Assembly (NCBI GenBank): GCA_903913645.1
Contig: CAIWMA010000572.1
Coordinates: 1-59,593, forward strand
Direction of reading: 5' to 3'
Source of the DNA: an uncultured Bacteroidales bacterium
GTDB lineage: Bacteria; Bacteroidota; Bacteroidia; Bacteroidales; UBA4417
DNA: 59,593 nucleotides
The notes under the pieces: generated by a model
The model's input: the letters and a program-made list of their open reading frames with translations, nothing else
The model's database searches: none
Told to the model about the DNA's origin: nothing
Program-made: the position numbers and the translations under genes
Shown here: piece by piece, positions 8,097 to 15,576 of the stretch
Numbering within the stretch: position 1 is the first letter of the stretch
How the letters are laid out: every line of letters begins with the position of its first letter

Positions 8097-10172
8097 CTAC
8101 TTTATTCCATTCTTTTTATTGTAAGCAGCAACACCGTCATCTAGAAATTTAATGTAAGAAGCTTTATCCAAATCGTAAGCGTGCGGCGGAACCAGAGAAT
8201 TGCCATCACAATCCAGAATTACATAAAAGGGTTGGGCATTGGCACCGAATTTTTCAATCTGGATTTCGGTATTTTTCTTTCCTAAAAGTTTTACTTCACG
8301 GCCTTCCTTATTAGTATACCATTCATTCTTAGGCAACTCTATTACCTTATCGTCTACATAAAGTGCAGCAAGTACAAAATTTTCGCGTAAGCGTTTCAAC
8401 ACTTCAGGATCGCTCCAAACGCGGTTCTCCATTTCGCGGCAATTGGTGCAGCCATGACCGGTAAAGTCAACAAAAACAGGTTTGTTTAATGCTTTCGAAG
8501 CTTTTAAAGCTTCATCATAATCGAAGTAGCCTTTCAGTCCATGGGGCAGCTTTAAAGCGGTATTCAGATATTTTGGAGTTTCAGCAATATTCCCTTTGTT
8601 TTCAGCATTGCCGCTTACGCTGTTATCACGGACAATTGCCGTTATATCGAAATCCTGCGTCTCCATTGGAGGAAGCCAGCCTGAAATTCCTTTCAAAGGA
8701 GCGCCCCACAATCCAGGAACAAGATAGATTACAAAACTGAATGTTGCTATAATCAGGATTAATCTTGGAAAAGATTTTACTACAGGATAGTCGCTATCGT
8801 GCGGAAACCTGATTTTCCCCAACAGGTAAAAACCCATCATGGTAAATATAACAATCCAGAAACCGAGGTAAATTTCGCGGTCGAGTATTCCCCAATGGTA
8901 TGTTTGATCTGGCACATTCAGAAATTTCAGTGCAAAGGCAAGTTCTATAAATCCCAGTACAACCTTTACCGAATTCAGCCACCCACCCGACTTTGGCATT
9001 TTATTGAGCCACTGCGGGAATAATGCAAAAAGTGTAAACGGGATTGCAAATGCCAGTGAAAAACCGAGCATACCTATAATTGGCCTGAGAATTTGTCCTC
9101 CAACCGATTCAACTAATATAGTCCCTACTATCGGGCCAGTACAACTGAATGAAACCAAAACTAACGTGAGAGCCATAAAGATGGTTCCAACGGTGCCGCC
9201 TTTATCTTCAGCTGAAACTGATTTATTAACCAGCCAGTTGGGAACTGTAATTTCGAAATAACCGAAAAACGAAGCCGCGAAAACAACAAAGATGAGAAAG
9301 AATAAAACGTTTGGAATCCAATGTGTGCTTATCCAGTTACTGAATTCGGCACCAAATAGAACAGCTATAACGGTTCCAAAAAGTGTGTAAATTGCTATGA
9401 TTGCAATACCATAAATGGATGCCTGAATTTTGCCATTTGAACCGGATTTCATAAAATATGAAACTGTCATCGGGATCATCGGAAAAACACAGGGAGTTAA
9501 AATCGCTACTAAACCGGCAGCGAAAGCAATCAGAAAAAACATCCATAAGGGTGTTCTTCCATCGTCCAATGGTTTGGAAGCAATAGTTGCAGCAACTGTT
9601 TTCGTAGAATCAACCTTGGCAACAGCGACATTTATAATAGTCTTCGATTTGGCCATGTCAGCCAGAACCGGAGGGACTTTAGCTACATATGTTTTTAATC
9701 CTTCAAGATCGAAACTAAAAGGCTTTTCATCAAAAATACAGCTTTTGTTGTCGCATGCCTGGAACTCTACTGCCCCTGTAACTCTTACATGTTTATTGCT
9801 CTGGATTTTAATCTTCTGAGTAAAATTCGACTGCATCTGGAAATATTTGACTTTCATTTCAAACATTTCATCGTATTCTTCGAATGGTTTTGGCTCGGTA
9901 ACTTTACCTATCAGCTGAAAACCATTGGGTTTGTCGAATGTGAATACAGTAGGTCGCGGACCATCCTTTGGCACCAGTTGCGAATACATATGCCAGGTCA
10001 TATCAATTTTTGCAACAAATTGCAATTCCGCAATAGTATCGTTGATCCTGTTTGCTTTAAATGACCATTTTACAGGCTCCTGCAACTGTGAAAAGGCAGA
10101 AAAACCAACGAAAAGATTAATTATAAAAGTCAGTATCAGCGCTTTACCAGCGGCAAAATATATCCTATTCAT
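8097..10172 (-). CDS. dsbD: Thiol:disulfide interchange protein DsbD (transmembrane electron shuttle)
   Basis: 691 residues. A signal segment (~1-28) precedes a DsbD alpha-type N-domain (~30-165) with the cysteine pair Cys140/Cys145. The membrane core (~208-500, about eight helices) includes LTPCVFPMIP (Cys228) and VSFSCTGPIVG as the second core cysteine. The C-terminal thioredoxin domain (~550-691) carries GHGCTNC. All three redox pairs of DsbD are therefore present, and it should carry electrons from cytoplasmic thioredoxin to periplasmic thiol proteins. Length is longer than E. coli DsbD (~565) because of a longer N-domain and an insert before the C-domain, which is common in Bacteroidota. 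It has its own promoter box at 10220-10227 and a strong terminator. Confidence 0.92.
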   Translation of the reverse strand: MNRIYFAAGKALILTFIINLFVGFSAFSQLQEPVKWSFKANRINDTIAELQFVAKIDMTWHMYSQLVPKDGPRPTVFTFDKPNGFQLIGKVTEPKPFEEYDEMFEMKVKYFQMQSNFTQKIKIQSNKHVRVTGAVEFQACDNKSCIFDEKPFSFDLEGLKTYVAKVPPVLADMAKSKTIINVAVAKVDSTKTVAATIASKPLDDGRTPLWMFFLIAFAAGLVAILTPCVFPMIPMTVSYFMKSGSNGKIQASIYGIAIIAIYTLFGTVIAVLFGAEFSNWISTHWIPNVLFFLIFVVFAASFFGYFEITVPNWLVNKSVSAEDKGGTVGTIFMALTLVLVSFSCTGPIVGTILVESVGGQILRPIIGMLGFSLAFAIPFTLFALFPQWLNKMPKSGGWLNSVKVVLGFIELAFALKFLNVPDQTYHWGILDREIYLGFWIVIFTMMGFYLLGKIRFPHDSDYPVVKSFPRLILIIATFSFVIYLVPGLWGAPLKGISGWLPPMETQDFDITAIVRDNSVSGNAENKGNIAETPKYLNTALKLPHGLKGYFDYDEALKASKALNKPVFVDFTGHGCTNCREMENRVWSDPEVLKRLRENFVLAALYVDDKVIELPKNEWYTNKEGREVKLLGKKNTEIQIEKFGANAQPFYVILDCDGNSLVPPHAYDLDKASYIKFLDDGVAAYNKKNGIK

Positions 10173-10219
10173 TATTAAAATTTGATTTAAGTTTTCAGTA
10201 CTGACTTCAGCGAAAAGGG

Positions 10220-10254
10220 CAAAATTAGAAATAATTTAAAGAGGTGTTACACCT
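10220..10254 (-). promoter_or_regulatory. dsbD promoter with an inverted repeat upstream
   Basis: On the minus strand a TAATTTTG -7 box (10227-10220) fits TAnnTTTG and lies 47 bp before the dsbD start. The 13-bp inverted repeat AGGTGT-A-ACACCT occupies 10254-10242, where an activator or repressor could sit next to the -33 region. A clear TTTG -33 is not visible. Confidence 0.55.
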
Positions 10255-10329
10255 TTGAAATATAATTAATTAAGAAATTAGCTGATGTAAATCAAAGGAA
10301 GTAACGAGAAAGATATGTTTCACTCTCTG

Positions 10330-11709
10330 TTATCCAAATAAGCAGCAGGAAGGTCCTTCAACATCCTTACTCTCATCTACTGTAGTAAGCACAAAAGCTT
10401 TCCTTGTTTTTGGTGTAATCCGAAACCGGTTGTCTATCCTTTTTCCTACTACCCAAACAATATCTTCGCCAGAGACGAGCAGCCATGTTTTTTCCTTATC
10501 GGCGAGAGAAATTTTCTGATTAATAAAGAAATCACTCAGTTTTTTCTTCCCTTTCAATCCAAGCGGCATAAACCAATCACCCTTTTCCCATTTCCTTAAA
10601 TGTAGAGGAAATGTTAATTTTTCAATGTCAAGACAGGCTATGCAGGCTTTTCCCATGGGCAATTCTGCAACCTGATCAGATTCATGCCAATCCAGAATGA
10701 TTGGATCCACCATCTGAGATGCGCTGCGATTAATCGAATAAATTTCCTTATTGAAGGACGCTTCCGTCAATTCCGCCAAAGGCTGAATAATAAAGTTTTC
10801 GCGGTCGCGCAATAGTCTGTGAGTATGCGAATAAAAGACCTTTCCGGAAAATGTATCCAGCGAATGGACAATTTCTTTTACAACTGAAAATGTAAATCCA
10901 TAAGGCTTAAGCAGTTCAAATAAATACGTATCGTGTGGTTCGTATTCATACACCCAGTCTATCGAAATCAGGATTCCTTCAGCCGTATGTTGAACAAGGT
11001 CAGCAGTAACTCCGGCAATATGGCTGTTGTATATTGATTCAACATCACGCAGGTGCGTTATCGACTCGTTAAGTTTATGACTGAAAAGCGGGTTGATTTT
11101 ATATAATTCGCTTAAAACATCAAGCCTGAGTTTGTTACGCAGGTATTTGCGGCTTTTGTTCGAACGGTCCTCGCGCCAGGCCAGGTTACGGTCGATGGCG
11201 ACCGACATTATTTTTTCACGGGTTGTGAACATCAAAGGCCGGATAATTTTCCCTTGTTTTGGCAAGATACCGTGCATTCCGCTTATACCTGTTCCCCTCA
11301 ATACATTAATAAAGAAAGTCTCGGCCTGGTCATCCAGATGATGAGCAGTGGCAATAAAACGATATCCATGTTCATTTAGGAGTTCTTCAAACCAGGCATA
11401 GCGCAGGTCGCGGGCTGCCATTTGAATCGAAATCTTATTTTGGGAAGCATATTGTTTCGTGTTGAAATGCCTGACGTAGAATGGCACTTCTATTTGCTCA
11501 GCAAAGTTCTGAACGAAAGCTTCATCACCTTGCGATTCTTCACCCCTCAATCCAAAATTTACATGTGCAATACCGAAGTTAAAACCGGCATCTTTAAACA
11601 GATGCACCATCACAATTGAATCAACACCACCGCTGACTGCCAGTAGAATACGTTCTGACTTCTCGAATAATCCGGAATCTTTAATGTACGATTTAAATGC
11701 CTGTAACAT
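10330..11709 (-). CDS. tilS: tRNA(Ile)-lysidine synthetase
   Basis: 459 residues. The N-terminal PP-loop ATP pyrophosphatase domain begins LLAVSGGVDS (residues ~22-31), followed by the family motifs HVNFGLRGEES and ATAHHLDDQAET. Residues ~190-320 are a linker with the TilS middle region. The C-terminal TilS domain (~370-445) includes LRKWEKGDWFMPLGLKGKK and WVVGKRID. The enzyme converts the wobble cytidine of tRNA-Ile(CAU) to lysidine using lysine and ATP, and is essential in nearly all bacteria. It ends with a short Cys-containing tail (GPSCCLFG). The ATG at 11709 lies only a few bases after a -7 promoter box, so the mRNA may be nearly leaderless or a further promoter may exist. Confidence 0.93.
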   Translation of the reverse strand: MLQAFKSYIKDSGLFEKSERILLAVSGGVDSIVMVHLFKDAGFNFGIAHVNFGLRGEESQGDEAFVQNFAEQIEVPFYVRHFNTKQYASQNKISIQMAARDLRYAWFEELLNEHGYRFIATAHHLDDQAETFFINVLRGTGISGMHGILPKQGKIIRPLMFTTREKIMSVAIDRNLAWREDRSNKSRKYLRNKLRLDVLSELYKINPLFSHKLNESITHLRDVESIYNSHIAGVTADLVQHTAEGILISIDWVYEYEPHDTYLFELLKPYGFTFSVVKEIVHSLDTFSGKVFYSHTHRLLRDRENFIIQPLAELTEASFNKEIYSINRSASQMVDPIILDWHESDQVAELPMGKACIACLDIEKLTFPLHLRKWEKGDWFMPLGLKGKKKLSDFFINQKISLADKEKTWLLVSGEDIVWVVGKRIDNRFRITPKTRKAFVLTTVDESKDVEGPSCCLFG

Positions 11710-11714
11710 ATGTA

Positions 11715-11722
11715 CAAATGTA
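11715..11722 (-). promoter_or_regulatory. Candidate -7 box (TACATTTG) immediately before tilS
   Basis: TACATTTG on the minus strand fits TAnnTTTG and ends 6 bp before the tilS ATG. It lies in TGTACAAATGTACA (11711-11724), a symmetric element with two TGTACA blocks. Confidence 0.45.
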
Positions 11723-11790
11723 CATTATTTTTTACATTACAAGTATTCTTTGGAATTTAGAAACTGTCTAAATATGGCAAGGGATTCCGG

Positions 11791-11952
11791 CTAGGAATGC
11801 CCCCCGATAATGATCCGCATTATCTTAAGATTGAGCACAAAAAAGCGAATGATCTGCCATGGGAAAAACTTCCGCCAGAAACGTGTACTTCCTGTTGGAA
11901 CAGGCGGATATGCTTCGTCTTTATATCCTTTTACAAGGTTTTTCTTTATCAT
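11791..11952 (-). CDS. 53-residue conserved-looking small protein downstream of the SQR-like gene
   Basis: An ATG at 11950-11952 opens a 53-codon frame to TAG at 11791-11793. The product starts MIKKNLVKGYKDEAYPPVP, and its C-terminal half is amphipathic to hydrophobic: RFWRKFFPWQIIRFFVLNLK, ending IIIGGHS. The mixed composition, the Pro-rich N-part followed by an aromatic/hydrophobic helix, and the position 78 bp after the flavoprotein gene on the same strand all favour a real gene. I believe similar short proteins accompany SQR-like flavoproteins in Bacteroidota, but I cannot search for this. The helix may sit on the membrane surface, possibly anchoring or modulating the neighbouring quinone-reducing enzyme. 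That function is inference only. Confidence 0.6.
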   Translation of the reverse strand: MIKKNLVKGYKDEAYPPVPTGSTRFWRKFFPWQIIRFFVLNLKIMRIIIGGHS

Positions 11953-11955
11953 TTG

Positions 11956-11996
11956 ATAGACTGTTAGGCTGTTAGACTCTTAGACTATAAGGCTGA
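11956..11996. repeat. Degenerate ~9-bp tandem repeat (TAGACTGT/TAGACTCT)
   Basis: Units of the type TTAGACTST and TTAGGCTGT are repeated about five times, between the SQR-like stop (12031) and the 53-residue gene. No coding signal is seen in it. Confidence 0.65.
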
Positions 11997-12030
11997 TGGG
12001 GTGTTGGAAAATCGGAATTTCGAATCAATT

Positions 12031-13488
12031 CTACTCTGGGATAAGCCACCAGAAAGGTTTTGCTTTCGCTTTGTAAATAAACATAAAGTGCAGAACGAGT
12101 TTAATCCAGTGGCCGGCAAGTCCGGGTTCGCCCATGGTGTAGTTGGAATCACGACCCCATTTAGGATATTTTTCATAATCAGGAACAATTGGAAATACAG
12201 TCATAGTTGCAGCCATTCCATCGCGCAAGCCATAACCAGATGAAATAATGCATGCAGCTCCCATTTTACCCATCGAAGCTTTGTGTTTAAGTTCTTTCCT
12301 GCCTGTTTTGATTTGGTCAGCAATATTGAGCGCAACTACCTTGCCCATAATTCCGGAAGGCATTCCTGTTCGCGGCGGCGTCGGGAAAATTGCCAGCCCG
12401 TTTTTATTAGTCATTGGTTTCGAAATAGCATGAGGCGGAGCAAAAGCAATACCTGCAGCAAAAATAGTATCATATTTCGGGCTCTGATATACAGATGGCC
12501 AATCAGCTACCGACCAGTCCTCAAAGTCCTTCGGCTGATAATTGGCATCTACTTTCATAAAACCGCTAGGAGCAAAAAGTTCCGATGTTATCTCAGTACC
12601 ATCTTTCGCAAAAGCTTTTATACCAACTCCTGCAAAAGCAGGTATCAGCATAGCAAAATCGAATTCCTGCTCGTGTAGTTCGCCATCGAGAGTCTGGTAG
12701 TGGGCCTTGCCTGGCTCAACTTTTGTAATTCCTGCACGTTTTATCCATTTAATGCCATATTCCGAAAGAATGGATTCAGTGAAAATCCGCGTAGATGTTA
12801 CATAACCGCCCTTTTTGATAAAGGCGCCACCCATCCCGAAATCACCTACTTCGTATTCGTTGGTGAGCCAGGTAATTTCGGCCATATCGTTAAGTTTCCG
12901 CTTGTTAATTTCAAATGCAACATTTAATGCATATTCAAATGCGGCACCCTGGCACGTGGCTGTAGGATGACCGGTACCGATGAGGAAACGCTGTTTCTCG
13001 CCTTTTGCCATTTTTTCGAGCGAAACCTGAAGCTTTTCCCAGGCATGACCGGCATGCTGATAGGTACACACCGATTCGCTATAACCTTCTGGACCTAATC
13101 CTTCGGTTGCACCAAAATTAAGTCGTGGGCCGGTAGCATTTATAAGAAAATCGTATTCTATTTTATCCGTTTGTCCGCTTTTATAGTGGCTTGTATATTC
13201 AACAGCTACAAATGGGTTCAACAGGTCGGCATCGCCGTCGGGGAAAATAGCTGTAGCTTTAGCCTGCTTATATTCGATCCCCAGTTTTTTATATACAGGG
13301 GCCAATTCGAAAGTGACATTTTTAACTGTCATCTGGCCGATACCAACCCAGATATTGGAAGGTATCCACTGGTATTTCGTATTAGGACTTACAACGATCA
13401 CTTCATGATTCCGCCCGAGTTTCCGCTTCAGTATCTGAGCGGCAGTGTGTCCGGAAATGCCGGCTCCAAGCACTACAATCCTTGCCAT
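12031..13488 (-). CDS. FAD/NAD(P)-binding oxidoreductase, sulfide:quinone oxidoreductase-like
   Basis: 485 residues. The N-terminus is an FAD Rossmann motif (VVLGAGISGHTAAQIL, residues ~4-19). A second nucleotide-binding region lies at ~165-200. Three cysteines occupy places expected for the SQR family: SVCTYQH (~140), TATCQGAAFEY (~177) and AACIISSG (~419). The C-terminus (GHWIKLVLHFMFIYKAK, then PFWWLIPE) is amphipathic, as in SQRs that dock on the membrane. SQRs oxidise sulfide to sulfane sulfur and reduce quinone. The family also contains other flavoproteins, so the substrate is not proven. A possible operator lies 3 bp upstream and a TetR-like gene follows at 13634-14248. The 53-residue gene downstream is probably co-transcribed. 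Confidence 0.75.
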   Translation of the reverse strand: MARIVVLGAGISGHTAAQILKRKLGRNHEVIVVSPNTKYQWIPSNIWVGIGQMTVKNVTFELAPVYKKLGIEYKQAKATAIFPDGDADLLNPFVAVEYTSHYKSGQTDKIEYDFLINATGPRLNFGATEGLGPEGYSESVCTYQHAGHAWEKLQVSLEKMAKGEKQRFLIGTGHPTATCQGAAFEYALNVAFEINKRKLNDMAEITWLTNEYEVGDFGMGGAFIKKGGYVTSTRIFTESILSEYGIKWIKRAGITKVEPGKAHYQTLDGELHEQEFDFAMLIPAFAGVGIKAFAKDGTEITSELFAPSGFMKVDANYQPKDFEDWSVADWPSVYQSPKYDTIFAAGIAFAPPHAISKPMTNKNGLAIFPTPPRTGMPSGIMGKVVALNIADQIKTGRKELKHKASMGKMGAACIISSGYGLRDGMAATMTVFPIVPDYEKYPKWGRDSNYTMGEPGLAGHWIKLVLHFMFIYKAKAKPFWWLIPE

Positions 13489-13490
13489 AA

Positions 13491-13512
13491 TTAACTGGAT
13501 TTAATCAGTTAA
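13491..13512. promoter_or_regulatory. Candidate operator: inverted repeat TTAACTG-N8-CAGTTAA
   Basis: A 7-bp arm palindrome lies directly in front of the flavoprotein start (13488). Its size (22 bp) and symmetry fit a TetR-type dimer site, and a TetR-like gene is adjacent. No binding has been shown. Confidence 0.45.
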
Positions 13513-13633
13513 AGATAAAAATAAAAATAATACATCGTGCAATAATATATTTATAATTTCCTTGGAATGGAACTTCAATCAATCACGAGAAAAAGCCAAT
13601 GAAAACCAGATAATGACAAGGAAGAGTAACAGA

Positions 13634-14248
13634 TTAAAACTGCATTCCTTTTATTTTCTTCTCATAATATTTTTTACCCTTTTCGGTAACTATACCCCTT
13701 ATAAATGTATCGAACATTACATCAAAAAGTACTGAAAAAGAAATGGTTTCGTTTGGGAAAAAGTCAGGATTATGCATATCGATAAGCCTGCTCATATATA
13801 TACGGGAAACAAGTTCTGCACTCAGGTCGGGACGATACATGCCTTGTTGCATGCCAAGTTCGAAGTTCGATCTGATTTTAGCGCTTACAAAACTGATACG
13901 CTTTTCAACAAATTTTTGCCGTACTTCAGGAAATCTGGATCGTAAATCAAAAGTTATACTCGGCAAAATATAGTCAAGCTTATCGTTTATCTCTTTACTC
14001 ACAACCAATAAGTCATCAACCGAGTTAGTCCCCTCAAAATCAAATTTCGAGAAAATATTTTCCAGGTTCTGCTGTTCAAAATTCAATATTCCTTCCACTA
14101 GCTGGGATTCGGTACCAAAAGCAAGTACAAGTGTTTCAACAGGTATATTCAAATCCTCTGCCAGGTTCCGGAAGGTAAATTCATGGGATTTATATCCAGA
14201 GAGCAATTTTCGTACTTCTTCAACCAAAAGTAAATTGGAATCGGGCAT
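13634..14248 (-). CDS. TetR/AcrR-like transcriptional regulator
   Basis: 204 residues from the ATG at 14246-14248 (MPDSNLLLVEEVRKLL). A longer frame to 14350 would add a hydrophobic, implausible N-terminus lying upstream of the likely -7 box at 14293-14300. Residues ~8-55 form the helix-turn-helix: FTFRNLAEDLNIPVETLVLAFGTESQLVEGIL corresponds to the TetR pattern in which ...ia...gvs...ly.yF..K..L is expected. The conserved Tyr-Phe of recognition is replaced by LAFGTE, so the HTH is divergent. Residues ~60-204 are the all-helical ligand and dimer domain. It follows the flavoprotein gene on the same strand direction but is transcribed first. Regulation of that gene is inferred from position. 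Confidence 0.68.
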   Translation of the reverse strand: MPDSNLLLVEEVRKLLSGYKSHEFTFRNLAEDLNIPVETLVLAFGTESQLVEGILNFEQQNLENIFSKFDFEGTNSVDDLLVVSKEINDKLDYILPSITFDLRSRFPEVRQKFVEKRISFVSAKIRSNFELGMQQGMYRPDLSAELVSRIYMSRLIDMHNPDFFPNETISFSVLFDVMFDTFIRGIVTEKGKKYYEKKIKGMQF

Positions 14249-14292
14249 ATAGCTTTTTATTATGATAAGCCTTGATGATGAACACCAAAGTA

Positions 14293-14300
14293 CAAATATA
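14293..14300 (-). promoter_or_regulatory. -7 box of the TetR-like gene (TATATTTG)
   Basis: A match to TAnnTTTG on the minus strand, 44 bp before the chosen start at 14248. This supports the short form of the protein. Confidence 0.5.
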
Positions 14301-14400
14301 AATAAAAATATACCTTCAACTAAAAAACATTGTAACTTATTCAACACCAATACTATAAAAATCTTTATTCAGTATCTTCAACAGACTGTATTCTGCCTGT

Positions 14401-14419
14401 TAACTTTGTCATACCTTTG
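14401..14419 (+). promoter_or_regulatory. pfkA promoter, two overlapping -7 boxes
   Basis: TAACTTTG (14401-14408) and TACCTTTG (14412-14419) both fit the Bacteroidota -7 consensus. Transcription would start near 14415-14426, which rules out the TTG at 14417 as initiator. Confidence 0.6.
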
Positions 14420-14443
14420 TCAAAGTTACTTAAAGCTATAGCA

Positions 14444-15484
14444 ATGTCACTTGCAACCCGTGGAATGAAGGTAGGAATTCTTACAGCCGGAGGCGATTGC
14501 CCCGGTATTAATGCTGCTATTCGTGGCGTTGGTAAAACAGCAATTATCGAATATGGAATGAAGGTAATTGGTATTTCCTCAGGATTTCGGGGACTCATAG
14601 AGAAGGAATATATAGAACTGGACGAAACACAGCTTTCAGGCATGCTCACTCTTGGTGGCACTATACTAGGCACTTCCCGAGACAAGCCTTTCAAAAACGA
14701 TCCTGTTACCGGGGAGAATATGTCGAAAATCATAAAGAAAAACTATAAAGAAATCGGTCTTGACGCTTTGGTAGTTATTGGTGGAAACGGCACACAAAAA
14801 ACTGCTGCCAAGCTTGCTGCTGAGGGTTTAAATATTATCGGGCTTCCAAAAACTATTGACAATGATGTATATGGCACCGACGTTACTTTCGGGTTTGATA
14901 CTGCCGTTAGTATTGCTACTGAAGCCATTGACAGGTTGCATTCCACAGCAAATTCGCACAAGCGTATCATGGTTATAGAACTTATGGGACATAACGCTGG
15001 TTGGTTAACTCTTTATTCGGGTGTTGCCGGTGGTGGTGATGTAATTTTAATTCCCGAAATTCCATATGATATGGATATAGTTGCAAGATATTTGGAAAAA
15101 CGATCAAAAAACAAAAAGCCATATTCCATCGTAGTTGTTGCTGAAGGTATTGCTAAGCCGAAAGGAACCTCCGCAGCTTCTTTTGTAGCACAGTCTATTA
15201 AAGAAAAAACCGGTCTCGAAACGCGTGAAACCATTCTCGGGTATGTACAACGTGGAGGGTCACCAACACCTATGGATCGCATATTAGCTACCCGCTATGG
15301 TGCCCATGCGGTTGAACTTATAGCGGAAGGTAAATTCGGCTTAATGGTTTGTAAAGATGGCGAAACCATAACCTCAGTACCCTTAGATCAGGTTGGAGGT
15401 AAGCTTAAACTAGTGCCACCCGATCATTCTATTGTTAAGAAATCGCGTAAGATGGGTATTTGTTTTGGTGACAAGAAAATATAA
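14444..15484 (+). CDS. pfkA: 6-phosphofructokinase, group III (G/K active-site type)
   Basis: 346 residues from the ATG at 14444; the ATG at 14465 (MKVGILTAGGDCPG) is an equally good start. Phosphofructokinase motifs are GGDCPGINAAIRG near the start, VIGGNGT and LPKTIDNDVYGTD with the catalytic TIDND. In E. coli numbering the family uses residues 104 and 124 to separate ATP from PPi enzymes. Here the motifs give Gly at 104 (GGNGT) and Lys at 124 (PKTIDND), the mixed combination known from group III enzymes, most of which use ATP. It makes fructose 1,6-bisphosphate, the committed step of glycolysis. Unlike E. coli PfkA, allosteric control by PEP or ADP is often absent in this group. It has its own promoter and a hairpin after the stop. 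Confidence 0.88.
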   Translation: MSLATRGMKVGILTAGGDCPGINAAIRGVGKTAIIEYGMKVIGISSGFRGLIEKEYIELDETQLSGMLTLGGTILGTSRDKPFKNDPVTGENMSKIIKKNYKEIGLDALVVIGGNGTQKTAAKLAAEGLNIIGLPKTIDNDVYGTDVTFGFDTAVSIATEAIDRLHSTANSHKRIMVIELMGHNAGWLTLYSGVAGGGDVILIPEIPYDMDIVARYLEKRSKNKKPYSIVVVAEGIAKPKGTSAASFVAQSIKEKTGLETRETILGYVQRGGSPTPMDRILATRYGAHAVELIAEGKFGLMVCKDGETITSVPLDQVGGKLKLVPPDHSIVKKSRKMGICFGDKKI

Positions 15485-15490
15485 AGCATA

Positions 15491-15518
15491 AAGTTGAAAG
15501 GTTTTAAAAGTTCAACTT
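15491..15518 (+). terminator. Weak hairpin after pfkA
   Basis: AAGTTGAA and TTCAACTT form an 8-bp stem with a 12-nt loop, 6 bp after the stop. No long U tract follows, so termination would be inefficient or Rho-assisted. Confidence 0.35.
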
Positions 15519-15549
15519 CATCTTTCTACAGGAAAGTTGATAATATGTT

Positions 15550-15557
15550 TACTTTTG
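15550..15557 (+). promoter_or_regulatory. -7 box (TACTTTTG) of the M14 carboxypeptidase gene
   Basis: An exact TAnnTTTG match followed by C, 19 bp before the ATG at 15577. The implied 5' leader is short. Confidence 0.6.
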
Positions 15558-15576
15558 CGCCCAAACTATTTTCAGC

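Noticed and set aside
14417-14443. TTG at 14417 as start of pfkA
   Set aside because: The two -7 boxes at 14401-14419 would place the transcript start at or after this codon; the ATG at 14444 or 14465 fits the family better.
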